Positions 36,452-48,400 of a stretch of 64,000 nt of DNA are shown in pieces. Under the pieces are notes generated by a model. It saw only the letters and a list, made by a program, of their open reading frames with translations. It had not been told where the DNA came from and made no database searches. The stretch lies in NCBI GenBank assembly GCA_000727475.1, contig KL647290.1, positions 4,263,301 through 4,327,300 on the forward strand, read 5' to 3'. The position numbers were made by a program, and so were the translations under genes. Position 1 is the stretch's first letter. Every line of letters starts with the position of its first letter. This DNA comes from Sarcocystis neurona. Its lineage: Eukaryota; Apicomplexa; Conoidasida; Eucoccidiorida; Sarcocystidae.

Positions 36452-39400
36452 GTGCGCAAGCCTTTCTCTGTGTCTCTGTTGCACGTCTGTTTGTCCGGTA
36501 GCCACGCGTACAAGTGCGTGCATACGTGCGCGGACTACTTCCCCACACACTCTGTCCCTCGCCCCACACTTTGCACATCCATGTGTACACATAGGTGTAT
36601 CCCTCTGTTTGTATTTGATTTGTCCAAATGCGTATATAGCGATGGATATCTGTGTATGTTCCCCCCAAAGGCATATAAATACAGTTATTCGTCAACAGCA
36701 GTGACGACGTGTCTGTCAGTATTTCACGAGTTTATTCGCGGAGGTCTTGAGCTAGGAACACGCGTACGTTGTTGACGCGGAGCAAAAACATCCTTAGACA
36801 GACCGTGGCCTGCATGCAGCTGTCTGGGTGCATTTGCTGCTGATATCCGCATGTACCTGATGACATGTGTGTATATATATGCATACGTGCATGCCCCCTG
36901 AGCCAACGTTTTGTTGCGGGAGCGGCTTCTGCTGCAAGAAGTGTCTCCTCTGTACGCCTGTACATTCACTCTGTACGCCTATACATGCACGCAGAAGCGT
37001 TTTCTTATGCAGAGGATGAAAAAGGTGTAAAGCGAGTGTCCCCATTCCGCCGCCTTCTCTCGTGCAGGGGGGATGTGGAGGCGTAGCACGCAGCAGAGTG
37101 GGGTGTCTGTCTGTGCGCATGCAACATGCTTGTTGCTGCGCTGCTATACGTCTGCTGTTGCTGTTTCGGCGTCTCCCCACTCTCCGCTGCTATTGCTCTG
37201 CAGCAGCGTGGGGAGGGCTGCTTGTGCTGCTTGTCTCACTGTCTGTCATTCGCGTGCTTGTTCCTCGGTGCTCGTACTGCTCTACTTTTGCTGTCCTCCG
37301 ATGTTTCTCTGCCGTCTTTTTCTTCCTCGTGCTGCTGCAGCGCTCCTTCTTCGAATATAGTGCGTGCCTCTGGCGCGCTGCTGCTGCTGCCCCGCTTGTT
37401 CGTTTCTTTGTCCCTGCAGCATCAGCTGCGTCTTCTCCGTTTCGGAATTCCACTTCTGTGGCTGCTGCTGCGGCTGTTTGCTTGCAGCATTTCTTTATTT
37501 CTTCCCCGGCTGTTGCTTCCTCGGTGGCTGGCTTTCCCGCTGGTGTTGCTTGCTTTTTTTTTCGCTTCTTCAGCTGTTCCTGGGTCTCTGCTGCTGCTTG
37601 GGCCCCTCCTGGGCCTGCTCCCTCAGTTTCTCTCACTTCTTCAGCTCTGTTTCTCGCGCAGCTTTCTCGTGTCCTCGTCCTACACTTTTCGAGTGCAGCA
37701 GGGTGGTATGTTTCTGCTTCTCCGTCTCCTCTGCGTTTAGCTTCTTCGCCTTTTTTCTCGCTCCTTTGCCTTTCTCTGCTCCTTTCGTTTTTGTCCCTCC
37801 TTTCTCTCTCTTGCGTCCTCTTCTTCGTGTGCGATTCTTTTGTTTGCCGTGCGCCCTCTTCACGGGCCGTGTCCTCCTTATGTTGCCTTGGCTCTGCCAC
37901 TGGATTTTGCATGGCTTCCTGCTGCGATGTGGCCGGCAGTCAACTCGAGGCTGCAGGCTGCCTACAACGAACTCTGCGGAGCTCCTCAGTTCGTCTGGCG
38001 CGTCATAGAGGGCGAGGGTACCTGTGTGGACGTGGAGAGTGTCGTATGGAGCAGAGCTGACTCAGTCTGCATGGACGACTGCAACGGCCGGGACCAGTGT
38101 TACGGAGTGCCTTCGAATAAAGCGACGCGGGTCGCGCTTCCGGAGGAGAAGCTCGCTCGCGCGGCCGAGCAGAGCAAACAGCTCTGTCGTACGTTCGCGC
38201 TTTGCTGCTGTCATTTCGTTGCGACATGCTGTGCTGCAGCACAGTTCTTTACCTGACTCTGCTGCCGCTGCAGCGGTTCCTTACCCTTCTTCTCGTCCAC
38301 CTTTTTTCCCCCGTCCTGCCGCGGCTGTTGCTGCACGTCTGCCTGCTGCCCCGCAGAGACCAACCCAATTCTTTCAGAGTTTGTCCCGCTGCTCCTTTTC
38401 CGCACGCGACGCTGCTGCTTGTTCTGCTGCTCAGTCTGCGTGCTTATGTTTCTCCGTCGACTATCCAAGAGTAACAGATGCTAGTGCTGCCCCTGCTGCA
38501 TACACCAGCCGTATCCACCCGTGATCGCGGTGGTCGTACTGCTGTCGTACTGCTCTTGCGGCTCCTCTGCATTTGCTGCTGCTGCTTCTGGCTGTCCACG
38601 AGAACACGGGCTGCAGCTCGTGTACCACCAGCAACATCAAAGGCTGCTGCTGCTTCAGCGCGGAGATGGTGCTGCTGCCGCTGCTTTGCATGGGCTGTTG
38701 CCAGTCTTGGCGCTATACATCGGATGTGTACACTGCCGCCGCAGTTGTCGATCAGTGCTGCCGCTGTTGTAGCTCAACTGGTGCTGGTGCGTGTGCTAAC
38801 TGACGCCGTTACTGTGCCGACAGGCCGTGCCGTTGCTGCTGCCTCTGGTGCCGCCTAAGAACGCTGTGCAGGCGTCCGCTGCTGAATGCGAAACCAGTGC
38901 CGCTGTAGCTCCCTTGCCGGAGCTCGTGCTGCCTCTTCTTGCACGGCTTTACCGACGAAGAAAACGACAGCTGGTGCTGAACGCAACCGCAAATGTCGGT
39001 CCTGCTGAAGACGCCTTCTGCTTTTGCATGTGTGTATATGTGTGTCTATATGTGTGTGCATATGTGTGTATTTGTTTGTGTGTGTATGTGCGTGTGTTTG
39101 TGTGTGCGAAAACCGTCTACACTTCGTATATCTGGGCTTGTAGGCACCTGCATCGGTGTAACCTCCCTGCTTCCGCTGTCTCGGTCCGTCTTGCCACTGG
39201 TTTGCCTCCCTCTCTGTCTCTCTCTCCATGTTCTTTCTGTGCGTGTCTCTCTTCGCTGCTGTCGCTTCTTTTCCTGCTGCGATCTCATCTGTTGCACTCC
39301 TTCAAGCAAGCCCTCCTTACGTCTGCTTCTGACGCCGGCTCTCTGCGCGCCACGTCTCCGGCTGGTTCTGCTGCTGATGTCCTGTGGGTGCTGCAGCAGC

Positions 39401-42390
39401 TGTTTCTGGTGCTGCTGTTGCTGCGTCTGCGTTGACGTGTGTTGCTTCGTCCTTTGTCGGGCCTGTTGCTTCTTTCGCTTGTGAGCCTGCGGCAGCCGCT
39501 GTTTCCTCCTCTCTCTGACTCCCCCCGTTGCTGCTGCCAGGCGTTGCTGTCCCGCAACTCCTGCTGCCGCTGCTTTGTCTCTGTGCCCGTGTGCTGCTAC
39601 GTGTGATGCTCTCCGCGTCTTGTTCCTCTTTTCCATCTGTTTGAACGGTGTTGCACATGTGCGCGTCTTCAGCGTGCTCCTTTTTTTCTGCCTTTTCTCA
39701 CCTTGCCTCAGCGTGCGACGAGACCTTCAAGCGGGAAAACCGGTACTGGGGCTGCCAGACGGTGACTCGCACAGGTCGCACTTGTCAAGTGTGGAATAAG
39801 CAGTCGCCGCACCAGCACGCAGATCTCACCGATGCCACACACAATTACTGCAGGAACCCGCACGGGGAAGCGGATATCTGGTGCTACACTACAGACCCCG
39901 ACTTGCGCTACGACTACTGTGACCCTCTAGGTACGTTCTTTCCTCGAACCTAGGGCCAAAAGAAAGAAGTTGTCGAGGGCGTGAGTGACGACCGTTACAA
40001 ACAACTACTGAAAGGTGTTCACAATGACACCCCTTCCCCCCTTCCCCTGCGTAGACACGCGTGCGTGGGAGTGTGTACACACACCACCACACACACACAC
40101 ACACACACACGCACAAGCACACACGCCCGTATATATGTCTTTCCACATATAGAAAAGATGCACTTGCTCTTCAAAACGTGTTGGCTGCGTGTGGGAATGT
40201 GAGAGTGTAGGGCGTGTCTTGGACCTGCTGCGGCGTCTCGACTTCTTCTAGGCACCTGCGTATGCGTGTGTCTGTTTATGTGTTTGTGACGTCTCCCGTC
40301 TCGTTGTTCATGAGCGCCTGCCCGCATGTTCTTGCTGCTGGCTCGCCCTCCACGAGCCACACACGCGTACTCTCTGTTAGTCTGTGCGAACAAGTACGTG
40401 GATCCAGACGCACAAATGCCTGTGGAGCCGTAGAGGTAGGTGTTCCTGATGGGATGCGACTCCAGTGTCCCTCTTGTGTAGTAGGCGTTCTGTCTCGGGC
40501 AGCTTCCTTTACTCAAACAAATATATGTATGCAAACACATACGTGGCTGTCACTGCTTCGTGACTGCGCGCGTGTGTCTGTTGTGCGAACTTCTTCCGCT
40601 CTGCCCTTTAGCGGCGGCGCTGTCTACGTGTAGACGTGCATACCTGCTTACATGTATGTATATGTAAATATGCTGCTGTAGACGTGCAGGTATGTGTGTC
40701 TGTATATTGGACGACAAATGTGGGGATGCCGTCTCTATCTCTTGTGCGTCCTTCTCCACGAATACGTCGTCTCCCATCTCTGTTTCGACTTCCCGTCGTT
40801 TTTCTGCGAGTCCTCCCGCGGCACTGGTGCAGCGCGGGTCTAACAGATGTGTGGCAATAGCGAGGGCGGACGGAGCCGGGGGGGAGGCACAGTTGGCGCT
40901 GCCCTCCGCTTTTGCATATTCTTTCTCCTGCGCTGCCAGAGTCGCACGCACGTGTCTCTGTCTCTCGCGCTCTCTGTCTCAGTATGTGTCATAACTCGTA
41001 TGTATACACATACATATCTTTACGTACATTGATATATGTAATAGTATCAGTCGCGGTCCCACTAATACCTGTGTACCCTGCATGTACATGCCTGTATGTG
41101 GCGCTGCCCTCCGCTCTTACGCGTATCTTCGCTTGCGCTGCCGGTATCGCATATATACGTACATTACAGCTGTAGTGTCAATCGGGGGTTCACGCAAAAC
41201 CTGTACACCCTGCGTACGCAGGCGTGAGTGTACGTGTACATGAGTGTGAATGCGTACGCTACTTCAACACGTATCCAACTTCTAAAGAAGGGACACGGGC
41301 GCACTGATATCCATACCCACGTGACCGGGGGTCGACACTCGGACGTATGTGGCTAATGAGCCGTGGATATAGCTGCTGTGGTGGGGCGTTGTGTGCAAGG
41401 ACTCAAGCTCGGTTTTGTGCAGCCGAACGAGACGGTGGACGTGCTGGCGCGAGGCGTGGGGCTCGACCCGAACGCCGTGCTGCGAGTGTACGAAGTAGCA
41501 GACAGGGTCGAGGACTGCGCGGCCTTGCCGTCGAATGCCGCAGCGTTTACAACGACTAGCTTTGCCGTGTCTGATGACGGTGCGGCTGGCGGGCAGCTGG
41601 CGCGCGAGAAAATGCCAGAGCACACTTTCAGCGACGGCCGCGTCTCCAGCGTCACCTGGAGAAACTTGCTCGTCCATCGAAACGCCTCGGGCACTCTTCT
41701 CTTCTGCGCTTGCACTTTCAGCTACCTGGACGCTGCGAAGCTGCAAAAAGAACTGCCGTGCTCGAAGACCGGACAATACACGGTGACGATTGGCAGGACT
41801 CGTGTTGTGGGTGCGTACGTGACCACCCACCTGAAACATACACCTTTTGATGTCGCTGCATTTGTTGATAAACGCAGATGTGAAGCGGCTTCAGCAGTCT
41901 CTAGATCGCTCGGGCTGCCGAACCTGCCGCTGGAGCCGCCAATGGTCGCAGGGCTGCGTGCTGCAGCTGGTGGCGCTGCGCTGGCTCGCCACTCCAGCTG
42001 CTGTTGGCTGCCGGCCCTGTTGCAGGGGTCGAGATCTTGTCGCTGTAGTCCTGGAGGAGTTGCACGCTGCTGATACGACCGCGCTGTCGCTGCTGGATCT
42101 CGCTGTGCGTTGGCCGTGCCAGTGACCTGTGTTTATACACACGACACCTATGGCTGTCTTTCTTCTTTCGTTTCATACATGTCTGCTGTTTACCTCTACC
42201 TGGTCCGCTAAGAGGTGGCGTTCTCTTTTTTTCCTCCACGGAGACATCTGGCCTCGACGTCTACCTGGATCCTCGACCTGCTTGAAAGTGTGGTGGTGGC
42301 GGCGCTTGTTGCTTACTCTTTTGTGCATGTCTATATATGTGTGTGCGTGTGTGTGTGTATATGTATATGTGTGTATGTATGTGCATGTAC

Positions 42391-42451
<61 letters not shown>

Positions 42452-45400
42452 CTCGCTTGGTATTTCGCGGACGCGCGCCAGGTCCAGTATATCCGCCCCC
42501 CACACGAACTGTTCTCGATACGTTGACAACGGTGGAAGTCGAGATCTCGGGGCTGGATTTGACTACGAAGGACACTCTTATGCTGCTGGCAGGGAGCTCT
42601 TCGGCCGGGTGTGTGATGCCGAATTTTTTCGCGCTCCATCAGGAAATGTTTGGCAACGTGCACATGGAGAACATTAACGCGTTTCGCAAAAACCTGGAGA
42701 AAAGCGACAGGATTTACCTCCGCACCAGCTTCAGTTCGGTTACTTCTGGAGGACAGAAGGCCCGCGTCATGCCTTTTTCTGTCTCCGCCACTGGTGATTT
42801 CAGTCTCTGCTGGAAGGGCGCCGCCACTACCGACTCCAGCGCCTACGGGCTTGCTGCGCTGCTTCGCATCACCGGTGCGCGCCATCAGGGCTGCCGTGCT
42901 TTCCTACTCTTTCGATAACGACGCTTCTACTGCATTTCGTCTCTCTCCCCTCTTCTCGACGCCCCCCCCTCCGCACACAAAAGTGCACGCCTGTGCTCAT
43001 CCTGCAGTTCGACCAAGTCCTCTATGTTCTTTCCCAGTGGTCTGCTGCCACCACTCCTAGTGCTCTTTTCATCGCGACGACTGCTGCTCAGAATACTACT
43101 ATTACTACCACAACTGCTGCGGGTACTACTACTATTACTACTGTTACAACTCCTACAGCTGGCGTGACTATTATTAGTCCTATTAATAATAAAAATATCA
43201 CTTATGTTACTGCTGTTACCAGTAAGCGTAACATAACTAGTACGAACACCACGACGACTAGTCGTAATAGGATACACTACTACTGCTGCTGCTGCTACTG
43301 CTGCTGCTGCTACTGCTGCTGCTGCTACTGCTGCTGCTGCTACTGCTGCTGCTGCTACTGCTGCTGCTGCTACTGCTGCTGCTGCTACTGCTGCTACTGC
43401 TGCTGCTGGTATTGCTGCTGCTACTGCTGCTGCTGCTACTGCTGCTGCTGCTACTGCTGCTGCTGCTACTGCTGCTGCTGCTACTGCTGCTGCTGCTACT
43501 GCTGCTGCTGGTATTGCTGCTGCTGGTATTGCTGCTGCTGCTACTGCTGCTGCTACTACTACTGCTGCTACTACTACTGCTGCTACTACTACTGCTGCAA
43601 CAACTATTCCGAGTACCGCAACAGCCACTAGTACTAGTCTAACTCCTGTCGTCATAACTGGAACTAGCAGTGCCTCAAAGAGTAGTAAAAACTGCGTCCC
43701 TGTTGCCGTCGTTGCTACACACACTTCTCCAGTAGGGCTACCCCTGCTATCGCTACAACGACTTTGAATAATAAAAATGCTACATGCTACTCTTAGTATT
43801 GCTACTTGTGCTACCATTACTTCTTGTACTTCTACTACTGCTACTACCACGAGTGTAGGTACTACGACCATTCGTAAGGACTATACTGGCCACTGCAGAG
43901 TAAGAACTCCGCCGTTACTCTAGCTACGACGAGTATTGCTGATTTTTTTCCTTCGAAGACGACGATCAGCAGGCCTGCTAGTGACGCGTTCACAACCAAG
44001 CGTGCCAGTGTTGGTGTCACTCCTGAGTTATGTACTACAACTTCTTTCACCACTCTTTCTACCCTACCCGCTGCTACACTCACTGCACATGCTCCTGCTT
44101 TTCTACCACTGCTCACAGGTACTGGAACTTAGCACTTCTGCTCCCCTCATTGCTGCTCCGAGCAATGCACCCTCTAGGATTTCCTTACTCTTATACACGT
44201 CTGGCGCAGAACTTACACTGTCTTAATGAAGTTATTTGGCCACAGGGCGTAAACTCCGTCGCGCGGTCAGCTGTGACGGAGTCATGTTGCCAGTCCCCCG
44301 AAGGCAGTCCATATCAGCTTTACAGAGAGATGGCAGCCGCACGTCATCACTAACCGTAGTATCGCTACTGCTCCTGCGAACCCGCTCTCTACGACGTATC
44401 CTATGATTAATATTTCCACCGTCTCTGACCTTACCAGTCTGTACTAGCACGCGAGATGTATCACATCTCTACCCCCTCCACCTCCCGTAGCCTGGTTGCT
44501 GCGGCGCGGTCACTCAATATGAACGGCGCCTCCGTCGGAGGATCAAAAACGACAACGACTCTCAGTACCACTTTCCTTTTTTCTGCAAGCGGTGTCGTTA
44601 CCACTCTTGTTACTACCAACAGGATGATGACTGCTTCTGCGACTAAAGCACTGCCTTTCCTTTTTCTTTTGTTAGCCTTCTCACCCGTACGACTAATACC
44701 AGTCATACCGTGACCCGTGTGTGACTTTGTAGTTGGACTGTTCTCAAGAGCGGTGACGTACTTCTCTTTGTCATGCAGTCTGCAGTAAATTTGTTTTGTG
44801 CTTAGAAAGACTAGATTAATTCTGCAGCGGCGTTTACATTGATGCCTCCTTTTTGTGCTCCATGCTTCTGTTGCGAACTGCAGCGTACTGCTGCTGCTGC
44901 CCTGCTGCGTCACACTCTAACCTCCTCCCTGTGCTGCGTCGCAGTGTGCGTGTGCTGCTGTTGCTGCGTCTCGTCTTACCGTGGACTTGGTCCGCTTCTT
45001 TCGGTGATGTCTGCGCTTTCTATGCTGCTGTGTGCGCGTGTCTCTTCCTAGCGGCTCAAACTGCTACTGCGTGTTGTCTTTTCATTCTGTGAGGCTCGGC
45101 CCCTCTGCTGTTACTCTCCGGTCTTCTTCCTGCTGTACACTGACACGCCACTGCCTCTGCGTTTTTGTGTTTGCTCCCGGTGAAGCCTTCTTCTCGCTGC
45201 TGCCGCTCCGCTTCTGGGAATCTAGCGTTAACACGCCTCCGTAATGCTGGTGCGCTGTTGTTGGCCGCAATAGGCGCCAACGACCTCTCCTCTTTTTGCC
45301 GGCGATGTGGTGGTGGTACTTCGTATTCGCATCCTCCCTTTTCTGGTGGTTTGTGGTCGGAGAACCGCTGGTCGTCGACGTGTCGGTCGTACGCACGATG

Positions 45401-48400
45401 CTGACCGTTTACGTAGCCTTTCAGCACAGTAACCCACGTTTACACATATGTACGTAAATGTAGGTACACAGGAGGATTCTGCTGCGCCTCCACCCGGGGA
45501 GCCCTTCCCCCTCTTCTTCTTCTTCCTCCTCCTCGTCTTCTTCTTCTTCTCCACATCCCCCTCGTCTGCGTGTCCTGCGACTGCCGTCTCTGCTGACACA
45601 GCAAATCATCCTACGGTCTCTGCTCGTCTGCTCTGTCGTGCGGCACTGACGCCCTACTGCGGCCGCGCGCCCTTGCTGCTGCAGGCGTCGACACAAACCA
45701 GACGTACAACGCCGTGTATGCGCCTTCAGTGGACGGCTACAACCAGAGGCTCTTCACGCTCTTCCTTCACACATATGTGGATACGGAGCAGTTCAGGGAC
45801 GACGCAGTGACGGTTCGCATGGTTCACGAGGAGGAGTGCAAAGGAACTGTGCTGGGCCGATCTCACAAAGTTGTCCCGGTGCAGCAGTACGCAGTTGGTG
45901 CAGATCAAGATAAACGCACCTACAAGGCGCTGTAAGCTACCAGATATGCGCAGCACTTCAGCCGCGACACTACCCGTCTGACACTCTGGTCACTCCAACA
46001 AGAAGAAGGAGCGGCCCTTCTGGAAATGATTGGCTTCACGTTCCCTAATGTTGTCGTTCTTCTTTGTCGTAGTGTGACCACTAAGCTCCGGTACCCCCTG
46101 CAGTCTCCTTTTTCCTTTTCTTCTTTGTCTTCCTCTTCTTCTTCTTTCACTTCGTCTCCTTCTTTCGCTTCTTATTCCTTCTCTTCTCCATATACCTCTT
46201 TCTCTTCTCCCTGCTCTTTCTTCGTCTTCTTCCTCCTCTGAGATGCCGCTCACCTGCACTCCACGTATATAAAGATGTACGGAAGCATGTGTCCACACGC
46301 GCCCCTCTCTGTATGTGGTGGTATACACGCATGTGTATAATCAAACACGAGTTCGCAGAGGTATGTGAGAAGAGCCGTCCCCGTAGTACTCACAAGATCG
46401 GAAGGAGAGGAGAGTGGAAAGCTCTCGCTTGCTGGAAGACGGTCAAGAACGGTGGCTTTTGAGAGTTTCTTGTCACGGGTCACTCTTTCGCAGATACCTG
46501 TTTCTCTCCCCATGCGCCTAATAACTGATTCCGTTCTCTATGCGTATGTACCTGCATGTGCACGAATTTAGCTGCAGGCATGGACACATTTTTGCATACG
46601 CACACACACACACACATACACACACGCACACATACATACACGCACGCATGCGCAAGGACAACCACCTCTTTCTCTGCGTACCGTTTTCTCCTCTCTCTAC
46701 TAGACGTATGTCTCTCTGTATTCGTCTGTGCGTCCATTGTTCTACGTGTGTAAATGAGTGCGGAAACACGCGCGAGAGAAGAGCGAGGGCACAGCAGCTG
46801 TTCAGTCGGGGGCTGGCTGGTGTGATGCCGTCAGTTTACCTACTTCCGCTTTGAAAACCGCGTAGCGGGTTCTGAAGGTGCAGCATTACCGGTCTCCGTC
46901 CGGACGTCCGAGCGACCGTGAATCGAGGCGTACGTGTGGCCTTTTACGCACGTCCTGCTAAACGCATCCGTGTCTCTCTCTAAAAGAGAGAGAAAGGCAT
47001 ATACATTTATATACATTTCCTGTATACGTCTAACTGTAGACTTGTACTCTCTGCGAATTAGTGGGCGCGTGTCTGTCACACATGCGATGTATCTGTGCGT
47101 CCTTCTCTCTGACGCAGTACACCTTCTGCAGATTCCACGGCTGAGTACGTACTGCCGAGTCCGTGTCTGAATTTAGGCCGCGCATAAGGGTGTGTGAGCG
47201 GAGGCGCCCCGTCGTGTACGTAGCGCTTCGTGTGGTCGTATCTGAGGGCGCCCCCGCACGCCCAATCACGTACATTGTCGCTGCTACGGGTTTCTCGGAG
47301 GGACGGGGAGCGTTCTGCGTGGTCTTTCCTCCCCGTCTTTGTCGGCGCCTTGCTGACTGTGTGCGCCGTGCTTGCGTGGTGTCGCTGCTCTCCTTTCCGG
47401 AGGTGGGGCTGCGCACCTGAGCGGAGGGAGGATTGCCGCAAAGCATACAACACTGCTAGCTGGTTGTCAACCCCCATGCAAATACGCACGCGCGTGAGGG
47501 ACGTCGCGGCAACGCAGGCGTCCGCGCGGGCAGCCCGTGCAGGGGCTTTCCTCACCTGTTTGTCCACTTTGTGTTGTTCCTGATGTCTTCGGGGCGTGTC
47601 AGCCAGTTACACCTGCAGGACGTCCGGGACGGGGAGGGCAATTACGTGGAGTACACGGAAGTGTGCGTGTTCCGCGGGGATGAAGCCGCCGGGCAGACGG
47701 TGCACCTGGGCTACGCGGTGGTCTCGGAATACTACTACTACCCCTTCACAGACTTCGTGCGTCCACGGGAACTGCACTCCCGGAGTCCAGACTCTGTGTA
47801 TACGTTTCAAGTGGAGCAGTTTAGCGTGCTGGGACTGCACTGGGGCGCACTGGACAACACCAACAGCGAGTTCCTGGGCCCGATGAAGCCGCTTTTCTTT
47901 GGTGGCGCGTTCCCCAAGGCCCTGATGTTTTGGGTCGACACCGAGGCGGGCCTCATTACTCTCTGGTCGGTAGAACTGATTGATTTGGCGCCGACTCTGC
48001 TCGCTGTTCTCCGCGTGGCGACTCCAGTGGCGGTCGCTCTGAACGTCACCCACGACGAAGCGAGGTTGTACACGCTGCGCGAGGGCCCTCCTGTGCTGGA
48101 GGTGTATGACGTCACTGGCCTCCACACTATCGGCAAGGAAAATACCGTCCGCACACTTCCTCAGGAGGAGTCAGGTTTCGTCACACCCTGCTGTCTGGCC
48201 CTCATCTACCCCGAAGACACCGACACAGGCGATCCGCTCATTCTGGTCCTCGACTCGGGCGCGGGCATGATCATGGTCCTGTCTTCGGACCTGAAGCTGC
48301 TGCAGAAAGTCAACAGCGTAGAGGGCATGCATGCGCCCTTCAGGAAACCGAAAGCGCTGCACTGCATACGCTCCCCCACGAGCAAATCCGGGGAGAGAAC

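Noticed and set aside
35365..37912. Long minus-strand Lys/Glu/Arg-rich frames (35365-35871 and 37190-37912)
   Set aside because: They mirror CT-rich plus-strand introns of the CRMP gene; composition follows the base bias and no splice context or domain supports them.
42927..43871. 314-codon minus frame of Ala/Val repeats
   Set aside because: Pure by-product of the GCT/ACT triplet array in CRMP intron 5.
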